Counted from the stretch's first letter, positions 8,156-17,690 are shown. The stretch is 35,357 bases of DNA from Candidatus Mediterraneibacter vanvlietii (GCA_019113645.1 DXGZ01000039.1:1-35357), one strand, 5' to 3'. Notes: generated by a model from the letters alone, not told the origin. Numbers and translations: made by a program.

Positions 8156-9424
8156 TTAATTTCCAGATGTCTGTCCGGCATTGAGTCCTGCCAGATACCC
8201 GGTCGACCATGCGATCTGCAGATTGAATCCGCCGGTCATCGCGTCGAGATCAAGCACCTCTCCCGCGAAGTAAAGCCGGTGTACCAGTTTGGATTCCATT
8301 GTTCCCGGATCAATCTCTTTTACCGAGACGCCGCCTTTTGTGATAATCGCTTCGTTATAGCCGCGCAGCGAAGTCAGCGTCATTGTGAAATCCTTGATCA
8401 GCCGGACAAATTTCAGCCGTTCTTCTTTCGTGATTTCATTTACTTTTTTCTCTTCCGGTATGCCGGAGAGTTCCACCATAACAGGCTTCAGCTTTGCCGG
8501 AAACAGCCCGTCAACAGCGTTTTTAAACTGACGGTTGTGATTCGACTCAAAGTCCCGCAGCACCCGTTTGTCGAGCTGTTCTTCTGCCAGAGCAGGCTTC
8601 AGGTCAATGTGCAGTGTCAGTTCCTTCTGCTTGAGACGTCTGCCGACAACACTGCTTGCACTTAAGATGACCGGACCTGTCACGCCGTAATGGGTAAACA
8701 GCATCTCGCCGAATTCTTCGTACAGTTTCTTCTTTCCGTCAGTAATCTTTATCTCTATGTTCCGGAGCGAAAGCCCCATCAGTTCCCCTGCATACCATTC
8801 TTTCACTTCCATGGGCACAAGGGCGGGGAGCAGGTCTGTCACTTTATGTCCGCAGGCTTTCGCGAACCGGTAGCCGTCTCCTGTCGAACCGGTTGAAGGA
8901 TAAGAAGCGCCGCCGGTTGTTACGATAACAGAATCGCCGCGGATTTTTTTTCCTGATGCAAGGACCACTCCGGAAACCGTCATCTCTGTTCCATCAGCAT
9001 CAGACAGCTCTTCAACCAGCAGCTCTCGCACCTCCGAGTGGAGATAAATCTGTACGCCCAGCCGTTTCATCTCCCGGCTCAGTGCATTGATCACGTCCGA
9101 AGAATGATCAGAGACCGGAAACACTCTGTCGCCGCGCTCAATTTTCGTCTGCACGCCCAAATCTTCGAAAAACTGTATCACCTGATCATTGGTAAAGCTG
9201 TAAAATCCGCTGTACATAAATTTGGGATTGCTGTTCATGGCGCGGAAAAACGCTTCAATGTCAGCAGCATTTGTGATGTTGCACCGCCCTTTTCCCGTGA
9301 TAAACAGCTTCTTCCCGAGCTTTTCATTTTTCTCAAACAGGGAGACTTCATCCCCCTGGCGGGCAGCCGTAACAGCAGCCATCATTCCCGCTGCGCCTCC
9401 GCCTACAATCAGAACTTTACTCAT
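8156..9424 (-). CDS. HI0933/BaiN-family FAD-dependent oxidoreductase
   Basis: This is a flavoprotein of the HI0933-like family (422 residues). The N-terminal dinucleotide-binding motif is VLIVGGGAAGMMAAVTAARQ, and the family signature GKKLFITGKGRCNITN follows. The C-terminal FAD-contacting segment is YFAGEVLDLDAMTGGFNLQI. The family is widespread and its usual substrate is unknown. BaiN of bile-acid 7-dehydroxylating clostridia belongs to it, but no other bai gene is nearby, so I do not assign a bile-acid role. The position before cmk-ispH-S1 is common in Clostridia. It starts six bases after the RpiR-type gene stop. Confidence 0.9.
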   Translation of the reverse strand: MSKVLIVGGGAAGMMAAVTAARQGDEVSLFEKNEKLGKKLFITGKGRCNITNAADIEAFFRAMNSNPKFMYSGFYSFTNDQVIQFFEDLGVQTKIERGDRVFPVSDHSSDVINALSREMKRLGVQIYLHSEVRELLVEELSDADGTEMTVSGVVLASGKKIRGDSVIVTTGGASYPSTGSTGDGYRFAKACGHKVTDLLPALVPMEVKEWYAGELMGLSLRNIEIKITDGKKKLYEEFGEMLFTHYGVTGPVILSASSVVGRRLKQKELTLHIDLKPALAEEQLDKRVLRDFESNHNRQFKNAVDGLFPAKLKPVMVELSGIPEEKKVNEITKEERLKFVRLIKDFTMTLTSLRGYNEAIITKGGVSVKEIDPGTMESKLVHRLYFAGEVLDLDAMTGGFNLQIAWSTGYLAGLNAGQTSGN

Positions 9425-9430
9425 ACTTTC

Positions 9431-10369
9431 CTAAACCTCATCATCTATATCATCAGCATCGTCTTTTGGAAATGACGTGCTCACCGGGTTCAGTTCATCC
9501 CCGCTGTAAACCTGATACTCTCCCCAGATATCTTCCAGTGTCTCCAGTGTGGAGATAACCTCTTTCTGTTTCTTCATGCAGAGCGCCACAAGAAGTGCAT
9601 TGATCACGCTGAGCGGAGCTACAAGAGAGTCCACAATCGAAGCAATATCGCTCCGGGCAATCAGATTGCAGGATGAATACAGATTCATGGGCGAATGAAT
9701 GCTGTCCGTAAGTGTGATCACCTTCGCCTTCCGGTTGCTGGCGAACTCAAGCGCCTTCAGTGTCCTCATGGAATAGCGCGGAAAACTGATCCCAATGATC
9801 ACATCCTCCTCGCTGATCCGGATGAGCTGTTCGAAAATCTCGCTTGAACTGTTCGTTGTGACCGAAGTCACTTCCGGACAGATCAGATTCAGGTAAAAAC
9901 TCAGAAACGAAGCAAGAGGCGCACAGCTCCGGATTCCGATCACATATATTCTTTTCGCGTTTAAAATCGTATCGATTGCAAGATCAAATGCCTTGTGGTC
10001 AATAGCCGCAGTCGTCTCCTTGATCTTATCAATATCAGACTGAAGCACTGTCTGCAGGATCTCGCTCTGGCTGATGCGGCCGTAAGTCACTTCCATGCGC
10101 TGAATCGAGTTCAGCTTGTTCCGAACCAGTTCCTCCAGAGCCCTCTGAAACCCGGGATACCCTTTGTATCCGAGCTGGATGGCAAACCGCACAACCGTGG
10201 ATTCGCTGACCCCTACTGTCTCGCCTAATCTGGCAGCTGTAAGGAAAACAGCCTTGTCATAATTGCGGCGCACATAATCCGCCAGTCTGCGCTGCCCCTT
10301 ACTCATCCTGGCATATTTCTCTTCAATCCTGACAATCAGTTCATTTGTCGTATTTTCCGTTGTTTCCAT
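9431..10369 (-). CDS. RpiR/MurR-family transcriptional regulator
   Basis: This is a 312-residue regulator with an N-terminal RpiR-type helix-turn-helix (about residues 15-85; LGETVGVSESTVVRFAIQLG is the recognition region). A C-terminal SIS sugar-phosphate-binding domain (about residues 130-260) contains IYVIGIRSCAPLASFLSFYL and ITLTDSIHSPMNL. Such proteins usually sense phosphosugars. No sugar-use gene is adjacent, so its target is unknown. The C-terminal tail is acidic (KDDADDIDDEV), which is not part of the standard fold. It is 101 bases downstream of the peptidase gene. Confidence 0.88.
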   Translation of the reverse strand: METTENTTNELIVRIEEKYARMSKGQRRLADYVRRNYDKAVFLTAARLGETVGVSESTVVRFAIQLGYKGYPGFQRALEELVRNKLNSIQRMEVTYGRISQSEILQTVLQSDIDKIKETTAAIDHKAFDLAIDTILNAKRIYVIGIRSCAPLASFLSFYLNLICPEVTSVTTNSSSEIFEQLIRISEEDVIIGISFPRYSMRTLKALEFASNRKAKVITLTDSIHSPMNLYSSCNLIARSDIASIVDSLVAPLSVINALLVALCMKKQKEVISTLETLEDIWGEYQVYSGDELNPVSTSFPKDDADDIDDEV

Positions 10370-10470
10370 CTTTATTTAAAATCCTTTGTTTTTCGTAATG
10401 ATACGGGTATGGCAGTTTCACGCCGGCTGGCAGGAATACCAGTCATTCGTCAGCCGCTTCACATCCGCGG

Positions 10471-12258
10471 TCAGACAGGACGGGTATATGTTTTGAGCCA
10501 TTCCCTCTCGTCCGGTGTCAGGTGCGGAGACACCTTTTCATAGACCTGACTGTGATAGACATTGAGCATCTGCCGCTCCTCTTCACTCATCCTCTCCGGA
10601 ATCAGCGCGTCCAGATCAATGGGGACAAAAGTGAGGGGTTCAAAACGCATGAACTGTCCATAGCCGTTCTTTACATCTTCGCACACAAGCAGCTCATTTT
10701 CAAGCCGGATTCCATGAGAATTTTCAATATAGATACCGGGCTCATCCGTGATAATCATGTTTTTCTCGAAAACCTGCGCGGGTTTCTTCCCCTCTTTCCA
10801 CCGGAAACTAATCGGCGGTTCGTGAATGTTCATCAGATAACCGACGCCGTGGCCTGTGCCGTGATTAAAGTTGACCCGTTCTTTCCAGAACACTTCTCTT
10901 GCCATGCAGTCCAGCGTCACTCCGCTGCTCCCATAAAGAAATACCGTATTCATAAGGCGCAGCATTGCTCTCGCCGTGAGGGTGAAGTCTTCCTTCTCCT
11001 TCTCAGTTATCTGTCCCAGCGCAACCGTACGTGTAATGTCTGTTGACCCTTCCTGATAATGTCCTCCGGTATCAGTCAGAAGCATCTTTCCCTCGTGCAG
11101 AACAGAATCCGTCTCCGGTGATGCGCTGTAATGAACAATAGCGCCGTGCTCTGCAAATGCGCTGATCGGCGCAAAACTCGCACCCAGATATCCATCCTGT
11201 TCCGCCCGGAAGGATTCCAGCTTCTCTGATGCTGAGATCTCTGTTATCTTGCTCTTGCCAATCTGTGTCTTAATCCAGTACATAAACTTTGTGTGAGCAA
11301 CTGCATCCTTTAAATGCGCTTTGCGGATATTGGCGACTTCCACATCATTTTTTATACATTTCATGAGAATCTCAGGATTCTCTGCTTCTTTTATTTTTGT
11401 CCCTTCAGGAATGTTGTGATAGAGAATGTCATTTATCCGTTCCGGGTCCAGAAGTACCGTACTTCCGGCAGGAAGATTCTTCACAGATTCGTAAATCTCA
11501 TCATAGGGGCGGAGCCGGATTCTGTTTTTCTGAAAATCCGCCTGCATTTCATCAGAAAACTTCTTCCTGTCCGCAAAGAGCTCCGCATAGTCCGGATAAA
11601 TAAGAAGATAGGCTAAAACAAGCGGACAGTAAGCGACATCGTTTCCGCGAATGTTTAAAAGCCATGCAATATCATCGAGACTTGCCGCCAGGTGAATATC
11701 CGCGCCGGCTTTTTTCATCTCGGCCCGCACACGGCTCAGCTTGGACGCCGTACTCTCCCCGGAATATTTTTCATCAAGGGCGTATGCGGATGCATCGGGA
11801 AGTTCCGGACGGTACTCCCAGATCCTTCCGATCAGATCTACATTATTTCTGATATTCCCATGTCTGTCCTGAGCGATTTTTTTATATATCTTTCCGTCAG
11901 ATATTCCGATGGAACGGCCGTCATACCCGATTATGCCGCCCTCCGGAAGTGATTTTCTCAGATAGTCTTCGATCGTATCCACACCAGGTTCGCCCATTTT
12001 ACAGAGATGAATTCCGCTTCCCTGCAATTCTTTTTCAGCCTGGATGAAGTATCTTCCATCCGTCCAAAGTCCCGCTTCCTCCGCAGTAATCACCGCGGTT
12101 CCGGCGGATCCTGTAAAACCAGTAATAAACTGCCGTTCTTTAAAATGATCGCCGACATACTCGCTTTGATGATAATCAGTGGAAGGGACGAGATAGATAT
12201 CAACGCCCTCCCGGGCCATCTCCCGGCGAAGCGCGGCGATTCTGTCTGAAACACGCAT
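10471..12258 (-). CDS. Xaa-Pro aminopeptidase, M24 family (aminopeptidase P type)
   Basis: This is a cytoplasmic metallopeptidase predicted to remove an N-terminal residue ahead of proline. The 595 residues match the long, three-domain form of the family: two creatinase-like N-terminal domains (about 1-300), then the pita-bread catalytic domain and a short C-terminal extension. Metal ligands are visible as the aspartates in LLTDTGGHYQEGSTDITRT, a histidine in NHGTGHGVGYLMNIHEPP, and glutamates in IITDEPGIY and GIRLENELLV. AGGAGG precedes the ATG by nine bases. A promoter candidate lies at 12304-12332, and it is probably the first gene of the run ending at the S1 gene. Confidence 0.93.
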   Translation of the reverse strand: MRVSDRIAALRREMAREGVDIYLVPSTDYHQSEYVGDHFKERQFITGFTGSAGTAVITAEEAGLWTDGRYFIQAEKELQGSGIHLCKMGEPGVDTIEDYLRKSLPEGGIIGYDGRSIGISDGKIYKKIAQDRHGNIRNNVDLIGRIWEYRPELPDASAYALDEKYSGESTASKLSRVRAEMKKAGADIHLAASLDDIAWLLNIRGNDVAYCPLVLAYLLIYPDYAELFADRKKFSDEMQADFQKNRIRLRPYDEIYESVKNLPAGSTVLLDPERINDILYHNIPEGTKIKEAENPEILMKCIKNDVEVANIRKAHLKDAVAHTKFMYWIKTQIGKSKITEISASEKLESFRAEQDGYLGASFAPISAFAEHGAIVHYSASPETDSVLHEGKMLLTDTGGHYQEGSTDITRTVALGQITEKEKEDFTLTARAMLRLMNTVFLYGSSGVTLDCMAREVFWKERVNFNHGTGHGVGYLMNIHEPPISFRWKEGKKPAQVFEKNMIITDEPGIYIENSHGIRLENELLVCEDVKNGYGQFMRFEPLTFVPIDLDALIPERMSEEERQMLNVYHSQVYEKVSPHLTPDEREWLKTYTRPV

Positions 12259-12303
12259 TTCTATATTCCTCCTGAAAGGGATTATGTTTAAATCGACATT
12301 CCT

Positions 12304-12332
12304 ATGATACCACCAAACAAATGATTCTACAA
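12304..12332 (-). promoter_or_regulatory. Promoter candidate for the peptidase gene
   Basis: On the minus strand TTGTAG (12327-12332) and TATCAT (12304-12309) are separated by 17 bases, 46 bases upstream of the ATG. The -10 box differs from consensus at one base and the -35 box at two. Confidence 0.55.
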
Positions 12333-12400
12333 ATAAAAATTAGTACCGCTGCATATACCGAAATCACTTGAATGAATTCCGGGAAGTTCCGAAGAAAGAG

Positions 12401-12443
12401 AATCAGGGGACGGATTCTCGGGAATCCGTCCCCTGATTTTTTT
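12401..12443. terminator. Terminator after the decarboxylase operon
   Basis: A perfect 17-bp inverted repeat (12401-12417 and 12422-12438) with loop TCGG lies 22 bases beyond the oadA stop. The plus-strand side ends in seven T residues; the minus-strand side, which serves oadA, continues CTCTTTCTTC. It can act in both directions and insulates the operon from the peptidase promoter. Confidence 0.85.
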
Positions 12444-12459
12444 CCTGGAAACTGTTTTA

Positions 12460-13875
12460 TTATACCGGATAAGCTCCGTTTTCCGTATCCGCAACAGCCG
12501 CATCTACTTTTGTCTGCTGTGCTTCTCTGTATTTGAAGAAGTCAACCGCAACCTGCGGGAAAAGTGCGTATGTGAGCACATCTTCATCCTGCTGGATCCA
12601 TCTCTCGCACTCTTTGCGGAGTGTATCGAGCTCGTTCGGAATCAGATCAGCCGGACGGCAGGTAATGATCTCTGCGTCATCGCCGAGAATCTTCTTCTGA
12701 AGATCCGGGTTAACCGGTTTTACGGTTGCACCGTATTTTCCGGCAAGGATATCTTTTGTCTCTTTTGTAGCCACTTTATAGCGCTCGCCCATCAGAACGT
12801 TAAGCACTGCCTGTGTTCCGACGATCTGAGAAGACGGAGTTACAAGCGGCGGCTCGCCGAGGTCTTTCCGTACGCGCGGCACTTCCTCAAGCACATCGTA
12901 AAATCTGTCTTCCGCTCCCTGCTCCTTGAGCTGTGATGTCAGATTGGAAAGCATTCCTCCCGGCACCTGATACAGAAGCGTCTTGATGTTGACTCCGAGG
13001 TTGGTCGGGTTCAGAAGTCCGCTCTTGAGTGCATCGTCTCTGATCGGACGGAAGTAATCCGCGATCTCGGCAAGGAGTTTCTGATCCAGACCGGTATCAT
13101 ACGGAGTTCCCTTGAATGTCTCAACCATAACTTCCGTTGCCGGCTGGGAAGTTCCCAGAGCAAACGGGGAGATTGCAGTGTCAATGATATCCGCGCCCGC
13201 TTCAACTGACTTCATATAAGTCATGGAAGCAACACCTGATGTATAGTGTGTATGCATCTCGATCGGAATCTCAACAGCCTCTTTCAGTGCTGTCACAAGC
13301 TCTGTTGCCTGATACGGGCAGAGAAGACCTGCCATATCTTTCACGCAGATAGAGTTTGCGCCCATATCCTCGATCCGTTTTGCCAGGTCTACCCAGTAAT
13401 CCAGAGTGTAGGCATCGCCCAAAGTATAGGACATCGCGACCTGAACATGAGCCTTTTCTTTATTCGCCGCATTCACAGCCGTCTGAAGATTACGGATATC
13501 ATTCAGGCAGTCAAAAATACGGATAATATCAATTCCGTTTGCCACAGATTTCTGCACGAAATACTCTACCACATCATCTGCATAGGGACGATAGCCCAGA
13601 ATATTCTGTCCGCGGAAGAGCATCTGAAGCTTTGTGTTTTTGAATCCGTCGCGGAATTTTCTCAGTCTGTCCCACGGATCTTCCTTCAGGAAACGAAGAG
13701 ATGCGTCAAATGTCGCGCCTCCCCAGCACTCTACTGCATGGTAGCCGACTTTATCCATCTTGTCGATGATCGGGAGCATCTGTTCTGTTGTCATTCTGGT
13801 GGCAATCAGTGACTGATGTGCGTCACGCAGAATTGTTTCTGTTATTTTCACTGGTTTCTTTTCCATTTCTGCCAT
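12460..13875 (-). CDS. oadA: Oxaloacetate decarboxylase/pyruvate carboxylase-type carboxyltransferase subunit
   Basis: This carboxyltransferase moves CO2 between oxaloacetate (giving pyruvate) and the biotin carrier. The 471-residue product has the TIM-barrel signature ETILRDAHQSLIATRMT, a metal site with EMHTHYTSG, and the lysine of CVKDMAG expected to be carbamylated. The conserved OadA/PYC domain fills the C-terminal third. No biotin-attachment motif is present; the carrier is the separate gene at 15069. It is the last gene of the operon, 18 bases after oadB. GGAGGA precedes the ATG at 13875. A second start three codons in is possible. Confidence 0.92.
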   Translation of the reverse strand: MAEMEKKPVKITETILRDAHQSLIATRMTTEQMLPIIDKMDKVGYHAVECWGGATFDASLRFLKEDPWDRLRKFRDGFKNTKLQMLFRGQNILGYRPYADDVVEYFVQKSVANGIDIIRIFDCLNDIRNLQTAVNAANKEKAHVQVAMSYTLGDAYTLDYWVDLAKRIEDMGANSICVKDMAGLLCPYQATELVTALKEAVEIPIEMHTHYTSGVASMTYMKSVEAGADIIDTAISPFALGTSQPATEVMVETFKGTPYDTGLDQKLLAEIADYFRPIRDDALKSGLLNPTNLGVNIKTLLYQVPGGMLSNLTSQLKEQGAEDRFYDVLEEVPRVRKDLGEPPLVTPSSQIVGTQAVLNVLMGERYKVATKETKDILAGKYGATVKPVNPDLQKKILGDDAEIITCRPADLIPNELDTLRKECERWIQQDEDVLTYALFPQVAVDFFKYREAQQTKVDAAVADTENGAYPV

Positions 13876-13893
13876 TTATTTGTCCTCCATATA

Positions 13894-15045
13894 CTACTTA
13901 ACGCCAAAGATCGCCATAAATGTTCCTGCTACAACTGCTGTTCCGATAACACCCGCAACGTTCGGACCCATTGCGTGCATCAGAAGGAAGTTGGTCGGAT
14001 CGGCCTCAGCACCTACTTTCTGAGAAACACGGGCAGCCATAGGAACGGCGGATACGCCGGCAGATCCGATCAGCGGATTTACCTTGCCTTTTGAGAACCA
14101 GCACATCAGTTTGCCGAACAGCACACCGGCTGCCGTACCGAATGCAAATGCGACCAGTCCGAGAATTACGATCTTGATGGTATCCCAGTTAAGGAAAGCT
14201 TCCGCGCTTGTTGTCGCGCCTACAGAAGTACCCAGCAGGATAACGACAATGTACATCAGTACATTTGCCGCCGTATCTGTCAGCTGTCTTACCACGCCGG
14301 ACTCTTTAAACAGGTTGCCGAGCATGAGCATACCTACCAGCGGTGCTGTTGTAGGAAGAATCACGCAGACAACGATCGTGATAATGATCGGGAACAGGAT
14401 TCTCTCCAGCTTGGACACCGGTCGGAGCTGTTCCATCTTGATCTTACGTTCTTTCTCTGTTGTCAGAAGTTTCATAATCGGCGGCTGGATAATCGGCACA
14501 AGCGACATATACGAGTACGCCGCCACCGCAATCGGTCCCAGAATCGCCGTCTGTTCCAGTTTTCCCGCAAGGAAAATGGATGTAGGACCATCGGCACCTC
14601 CGATAATGGAGATTGCCGCTGCGGCTCTGTCTGAAAATCCCATTGCCATAGCACCGAGATATGCGGCAAAAATGCCGAACTGCGCGGCTGCTCCAAGAAG
14701 AAAGCTCTTCGGGTTCGCAATCAGCGGTCCGAAGTCGGTCATCGCTCCGACTCCGAGGAAAATCAGAGACGGCAGGATGGACCATTCATCAAGTACATAG
14801 AAATAGTAAAGAAGTCCGCCTGTTCCATTAGATGCCTCTTCCGGGCTGATCATAATATCAGGATAGATATTAACAAGCAGCATACCGAAGGCGATCGGGA
14901 CAAGCAGCAGCGGCTCAAAGCCATGCTTTATTGCCAGATAGAGGAAGATGCAGGCAACACCGATCATGATCAGGTTTCCCCAGGTCAGGTTCATGAAAGC
15001 GGTCTGCTCTACCAGGTTCCCCAGTGTATTTGAAATATATTCCAT
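13894..15045 (-). CDS. oadB: Sodium-translocating decarboxylase, beta subunit (membrane pump)
   Basis: The beta subunit decarboxylates carboxybiotin on the membrane and couples this to sodium export. The 383-residue product is strongly hydrophobic, with about nine to eleven helices. It shows the family segments [34 protein letters not shown] and [18 protein letters not shown], and ends with [18 protein letters not shown]. The conserved aspartates and serines of these segments are those linked to sodium movement in OadB. AGGAGG precedes the ATG. It stands between the biotin carrier gene and oadA. Confidence 0.95.
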   Translation of the reverse strand: MEYISNTLGNLVEQTAFMNLTWGNLIMIGVACIFLYLAIKHGFEPLLLVPIAFGMLLVNIYPDIMISPEEASNGTGGLLYYFYVLDEWSILPSLIFLGVGAMTDFGPLIANPKSFLLGAAAQFGIFAAYLGAMAMGFSDRAAAAISIIGGADGPTSIFLAGKLEQTAILGPIAVAAYSYMSLVPIIQPPIMKLLTTEKERKIKMEQLRPVSKLERILFPIIITIVVCVILPTTAPLVGMLMLGNLFKESGVVRQLTDTAANVLMYIVVILLGTSVGATTSAEAFLNWDTIKIVILGLVAFAFGTAAGVLFGKLMCWFSKGKVNPLIGSAGVSAVPMAARVSQKVGAEADPTNFLLMHAMGPNVAGVIGTAVVAGTFMAIFGVK

Positions 15046-15068
15046 TTGTCAAACCTCCTGGTGAGTAA

Positions 15069-15440
15069 CTAGTTTAATGTAGCGAGTACCGCTCCTGCCT
15101 CAACCGCATCGCCAACTGCTACATCAATGCTGGCAATGGTTCCTGCTTCCGGGGCAACAACCGGGATCTCCATTTTCATAGCTTCAATAACAACGACTGT
15201 GTCGCCCGGCTGAACGCTCTGTCCAACTGTTGTAGGAATCTGATATACCTTTCCGGCAGCGCCTGCTTTTACTTCGATTTTACCTGCGCCTGCAGCTTTC
15301 GGAGCCGGTGCGGGAGCCGGAGCTGCCTTCGGTACCGGAGCCGGTGCCGGTGCAGCCGGAGCCGGTGCTGTGCCTGCGCCCTTTTCTTCCACTGTAACGT
15401 CATATACGTTGCCGTTTACTGTAATCGTATAATTTTTCAT
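15069..15440 (-). CDS. Biotin carrier protein of the decarboxylase
   Basis: This small acyl carrier (123 residues) shuttles carboxybiotin between the carboxyltransferases and OadB. It has a short N-terminal beta region (MKNYTITVNGNVYDVTVEE), a flexible Ala/Pro linker of about 35 residues, and a C-terminal biotinyl domain with the attachment motif VVIEAMKMEIPVV, where the lysine is the biotin site. It corresponds to MmdC/GcdC or the 1.3S subunit of transcarboxylase. It is the middle gene of the operon. The repetitive Ala/Pro codons make it prone to length variation. Confidence 0.94.
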   Translation of the reverse strand: MKNYTITVNGNVYDVTVEEKGAGTAPAPAAPAPAPVPKAAPAPAPAPKAAGAGKIEVKAGAAGKVYQIPTTVGQSVQPGDTVVVIEAMKMEIPVVAPEAGTIASIDVAVGDAVEAGAVLATLN

Positions 15441-15462
15441 TTCTGAATCCTCCTGATTATGA

Positions 15463-16236
15463 TTAATTCCATTTATTTGATTTTCTTCTCTTAATTGATC
15501 TCACCACAAATCCGTCTGTTGAAGTACCTTCGGAAGCTGCAATCGCAGCTGCGATCACTGCTGCAAGTTCCGTATCATCCGCGGCTTCAGCCACCGGTTC
15601 TGCTGCGGCCGGTGCCGGAGACGCCTTCGGAGCTTCAGCCACCGGTTCAGCTTTTGAGCTTCCCCGGAATTTTTTCTCCAATACCGGGATGAATTTCAAC
15701 AGATAGATGACAAAGGAAAGGAAAATAAGCACAACGAATACGGTACCCATTCCAAGGATTGTATTAAGCCCGGCTTTCTGAAGGATCTCTCCTGTAGAAT
15801 AATCGGCGCTTACCGTAATGCTTTCCATGTTCATTTCATCATCAAAAGTAAACTGCAGTGTAGCTGCTCTGTCAGCGAACTGTGCGTCTGTCATAAGGTT
15901 GACGCCATCATTCGTTGTCTCTGAAGTATATTCTCCTGTGGCAGAGACAAACTCACCGCACTCTTCTTCTGCTGCTTTCCACGCATCAATCATGGACAGG
16001 AAGTTTTCACCGGATATCGGAACTCCCGTATCAAGCATTGTCAGATCGAGCTGCAGATCATTTAACTCTCCGAAATAATCGAGCTGCTCGTCTGTCATCG
16101 AGCTGAAGTTCTGGATAATAAAGTTTGCATACTGCTCAAGCTCTGACTGATTATATTCCGTTTCAGACTTGCTGCATCCTGTAAAACCGAGCACAAGGAT
16201 GAGGACAAGTCCCAATAAACTGATCTTTTTCTTCAC
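15463..16236 (-). CDS. OadG/MmdD-type subunit with lipoprotein N-terminal domain
   Basis: This is the small membrane subunit that helps assemble the decarboxylase on OadB, in an enlarged form (257 residues; plain OadG is about 80-120). Residues 1-21 are a lipoprotein signal with lipobox LGFTGCSK. Residues 22 to about 155 form an extracytoplasmic domain, perhaps of DUF3887 type. One helix follows (about 163-185, LGMGTVFVVLIFLSFVIYLL), then an Ala/Pro/Glu linker and the C-terminal OadG-like end FVVRSIKRRKSNKW. The gene lies 14 bases after the MmdA-type gene. OadG identity rests on the helix, the C-terminal motif and the operon. Confidence 0.82.
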   Translation of the reverse strand: MKKKISLLGLVLILVLGFTGCSKSETEYNQSELEQYANFIIQNFSSMTDEQLDYFGELNDLQLDLTMLDTGVPISGENFLSMIDAWKAAEEECGEFVSATGEYTSETTNDGVNLMTDAQFADRAATLQFTFDDEMNMESITVSADYSTGEILQKAGLNTILGMGTVFVVLIFLSFVIYLLKFIPVLEKKFRGSSKAEPVAEAPKASPAPAAAEPVAEAADDTELAAVIAAAIAASEGTSTDGFVVRSIKRRKSNKWN

Positions 16237-16250
16237 TTCGCCTCACCTCA

Positions 16251-17690
16251 CTAAACCGTACCGTGCTTTTTGTCCGGAAGGTCCTCTCTCTTTGTGAAAA
16301 GCATCTCAAATGCTCCGATCACATATTTTCTTGTATCCGCAGGCTCAATAATCGCGTCAACGTATCCGCGTCTTGCAGCTGACATCGGGCTGGACTGAAG
16401 CTCTCTGTATTCAGCGGCCTTTTCTCTCAGAGCAGCGGCGTCAGCATCTGCATACATGATCTTCGCAGCCAGGTCAGCGTCCATCATTCCGATCTCAGCT
16501 GTCGGCCATGCATAAACCATATCCGCGCCAACAGATTTGCTGTTCATGGCAACATACGCGCTTCCGTAAGCTTTTCCTGTAATTACATTTACCTTCGGTA
16601 CAGTTGCGTTCGCAAATGTGTAAGTCATCCGTGCAACGGCTCTCGCCATGTTCTTCTCAGACTCAACAGTTGCAGCGAATCCCGCAACATTTGTCAGAGT
16701 GAGAACCGGGATGGAGAATGCATCGCAGAAATTAACAAAATCAATCGCTTTCTTGCATCCGTCTACTGTAAGCGCACAGTCGAAAGAAGCCTCCTCATTT
16801 CCATCCGCGCCGTATAATTTTGAACGGTTGGCAACAGCGCCGACTGTCATTCCATTGAGACGGATAAAACCTGTCACCATCTCTTTTGCGTAATCTTTCT
16901 TCATTTCGCAGAAAATCTGATTGTCCGCAATCTGGCTGAGCACAACAGCCGGGTCAGCAGCCGCATTTGCAATATCCGCGCATACACGATTTAAGTCATC
17001 CGTACATTCCTCGTAAGAAAGGTCATCTTCATAGTTGGCAGGAATCATACATACGAGTGAACGGATCTGTCCGAGAATCTCAGTCTCTGTGCCGATTCCA
17101 TCGACAAGACCGGAAGTCTCGCTCTGATATTTTGCGCTGGAAGTATCACATCTGGAAATCTCATTTCCTTCCAGAGCATTCGGAGAATTCACAAAAAGTT
17201 TTCCTTCTTTTTCCTCCATAAATGTAAAATCAGTAAGCCCCGGAACGACAGCAAGACCGCCGCCGCACATTCCAAAGATTGCTGCGATCTGCGGAACAAC
17301 CCCGGATGCCATCGACTGTTTGTAATAAAGGCTTCCAAATGCTTCAAGGGCGTCTGTGGACTCCTGAAGTCTTAAGCCCGCACAGTCGATCAGGCCGATC
17401 ACCGGTGCTCCCATTTTCATAGCCATATCGTAGATGTTTGCAATTTTCTTCGCGTGCATCTCGCCGATTGACCCGTTAAGAACCGCGGCATCCTGGCTGT
17501 AGACATATACAAGGTTGCCATCGATTACTCCGTAGCCGGTAATAACACCGTCAGATGGAGTTTCTTTTTCCTGCAGGTTGAAATCTGTACTTCTGGCAGT
17601 AACAGCGCCGCCGATTTCAACAAAACTGCCCTCATCAAGCAATGTGGCAATACGTCTGCTTGCTGAGTTTTCTGTTGCATTGTAGCTCAT
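16251..17690 (-). CDS. Acyl-CoA carboxyltransferase subunit (MmdA-type)
   Basis: This is a carboxyltransferase of the MmdA/PccB/12S family (479 residues) that exchanges CO2 between an acyl-CoA and carboxybiotin. It shows two crotonase-like halves. The first has DGVITGYGVIDGNLVYVYSQD and oxyanion-hole glycines in IFGMCGGGLAVVPGLTDF; the second has LTNVAGFAATVESE and KAYGSAYVAMNSKSVGAD. Typical MmdA is about 510 residues, so this one is somewhat short. Substrate (methylmalonyl-CoA, malonyl-CoA, glutaconyl-CoA or another) cannot be told from sequence alone. It is the first gene of the operon. Confidence 0.88.
   Translation of the reverse strand: MSYNATENSASRRIATLLDEGSFVEIGGAVTARSTDFNLQEKETPSDGVITGYGVIDGNLVYVYSQDAAVLNGSIGEMHAKKIANIYDMAMKMGAPVIGLIDCAGLRLQESTDALEAFGSLYYKQSMASGVVPQIAAIFGMCGGGLAVVPGLTDFTFMEEKEGKLFVNSPNALEGNEISRCDTSSAKYQSETSGLVDGIGTETEILGQIRSLVCMIPANYEDDLSYEECTDDLNRVCADIANAAADPAVVLSQIADNQIFCEMKKDYAKEMVTGFIRLNGMTVGAVANRSKLYGADGNEEASFDCALTVDGCKKAIDFVNFCDAFSIPVLTLTNVAGFAATVESEKNMARAVARMTYTFANATVPKVNVITGKAYGSAYVAMNSKSVGADMVYAWPTAEIGMMDADLAAKIMYADADAAALREKAAEYRELQSSPMSAARRGYVDAIIEPADTRKYVIGAFEMLFTKREDLPDKKHGTV

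Noticed and set aside
8131-8181. Longer cytidylate kinase start
   Set aside because: The extra 17 residues are charged, overlap the upstream gene and precede the family's normal N-terminus; the ATG at 8130 has a better ribosome site.
8156-9424. Bile-acid reductase BaiN
   Set aside because: The protein is of the same broad family, but no bai gene is near and the context is housekeeping, so the specific function is not supported.
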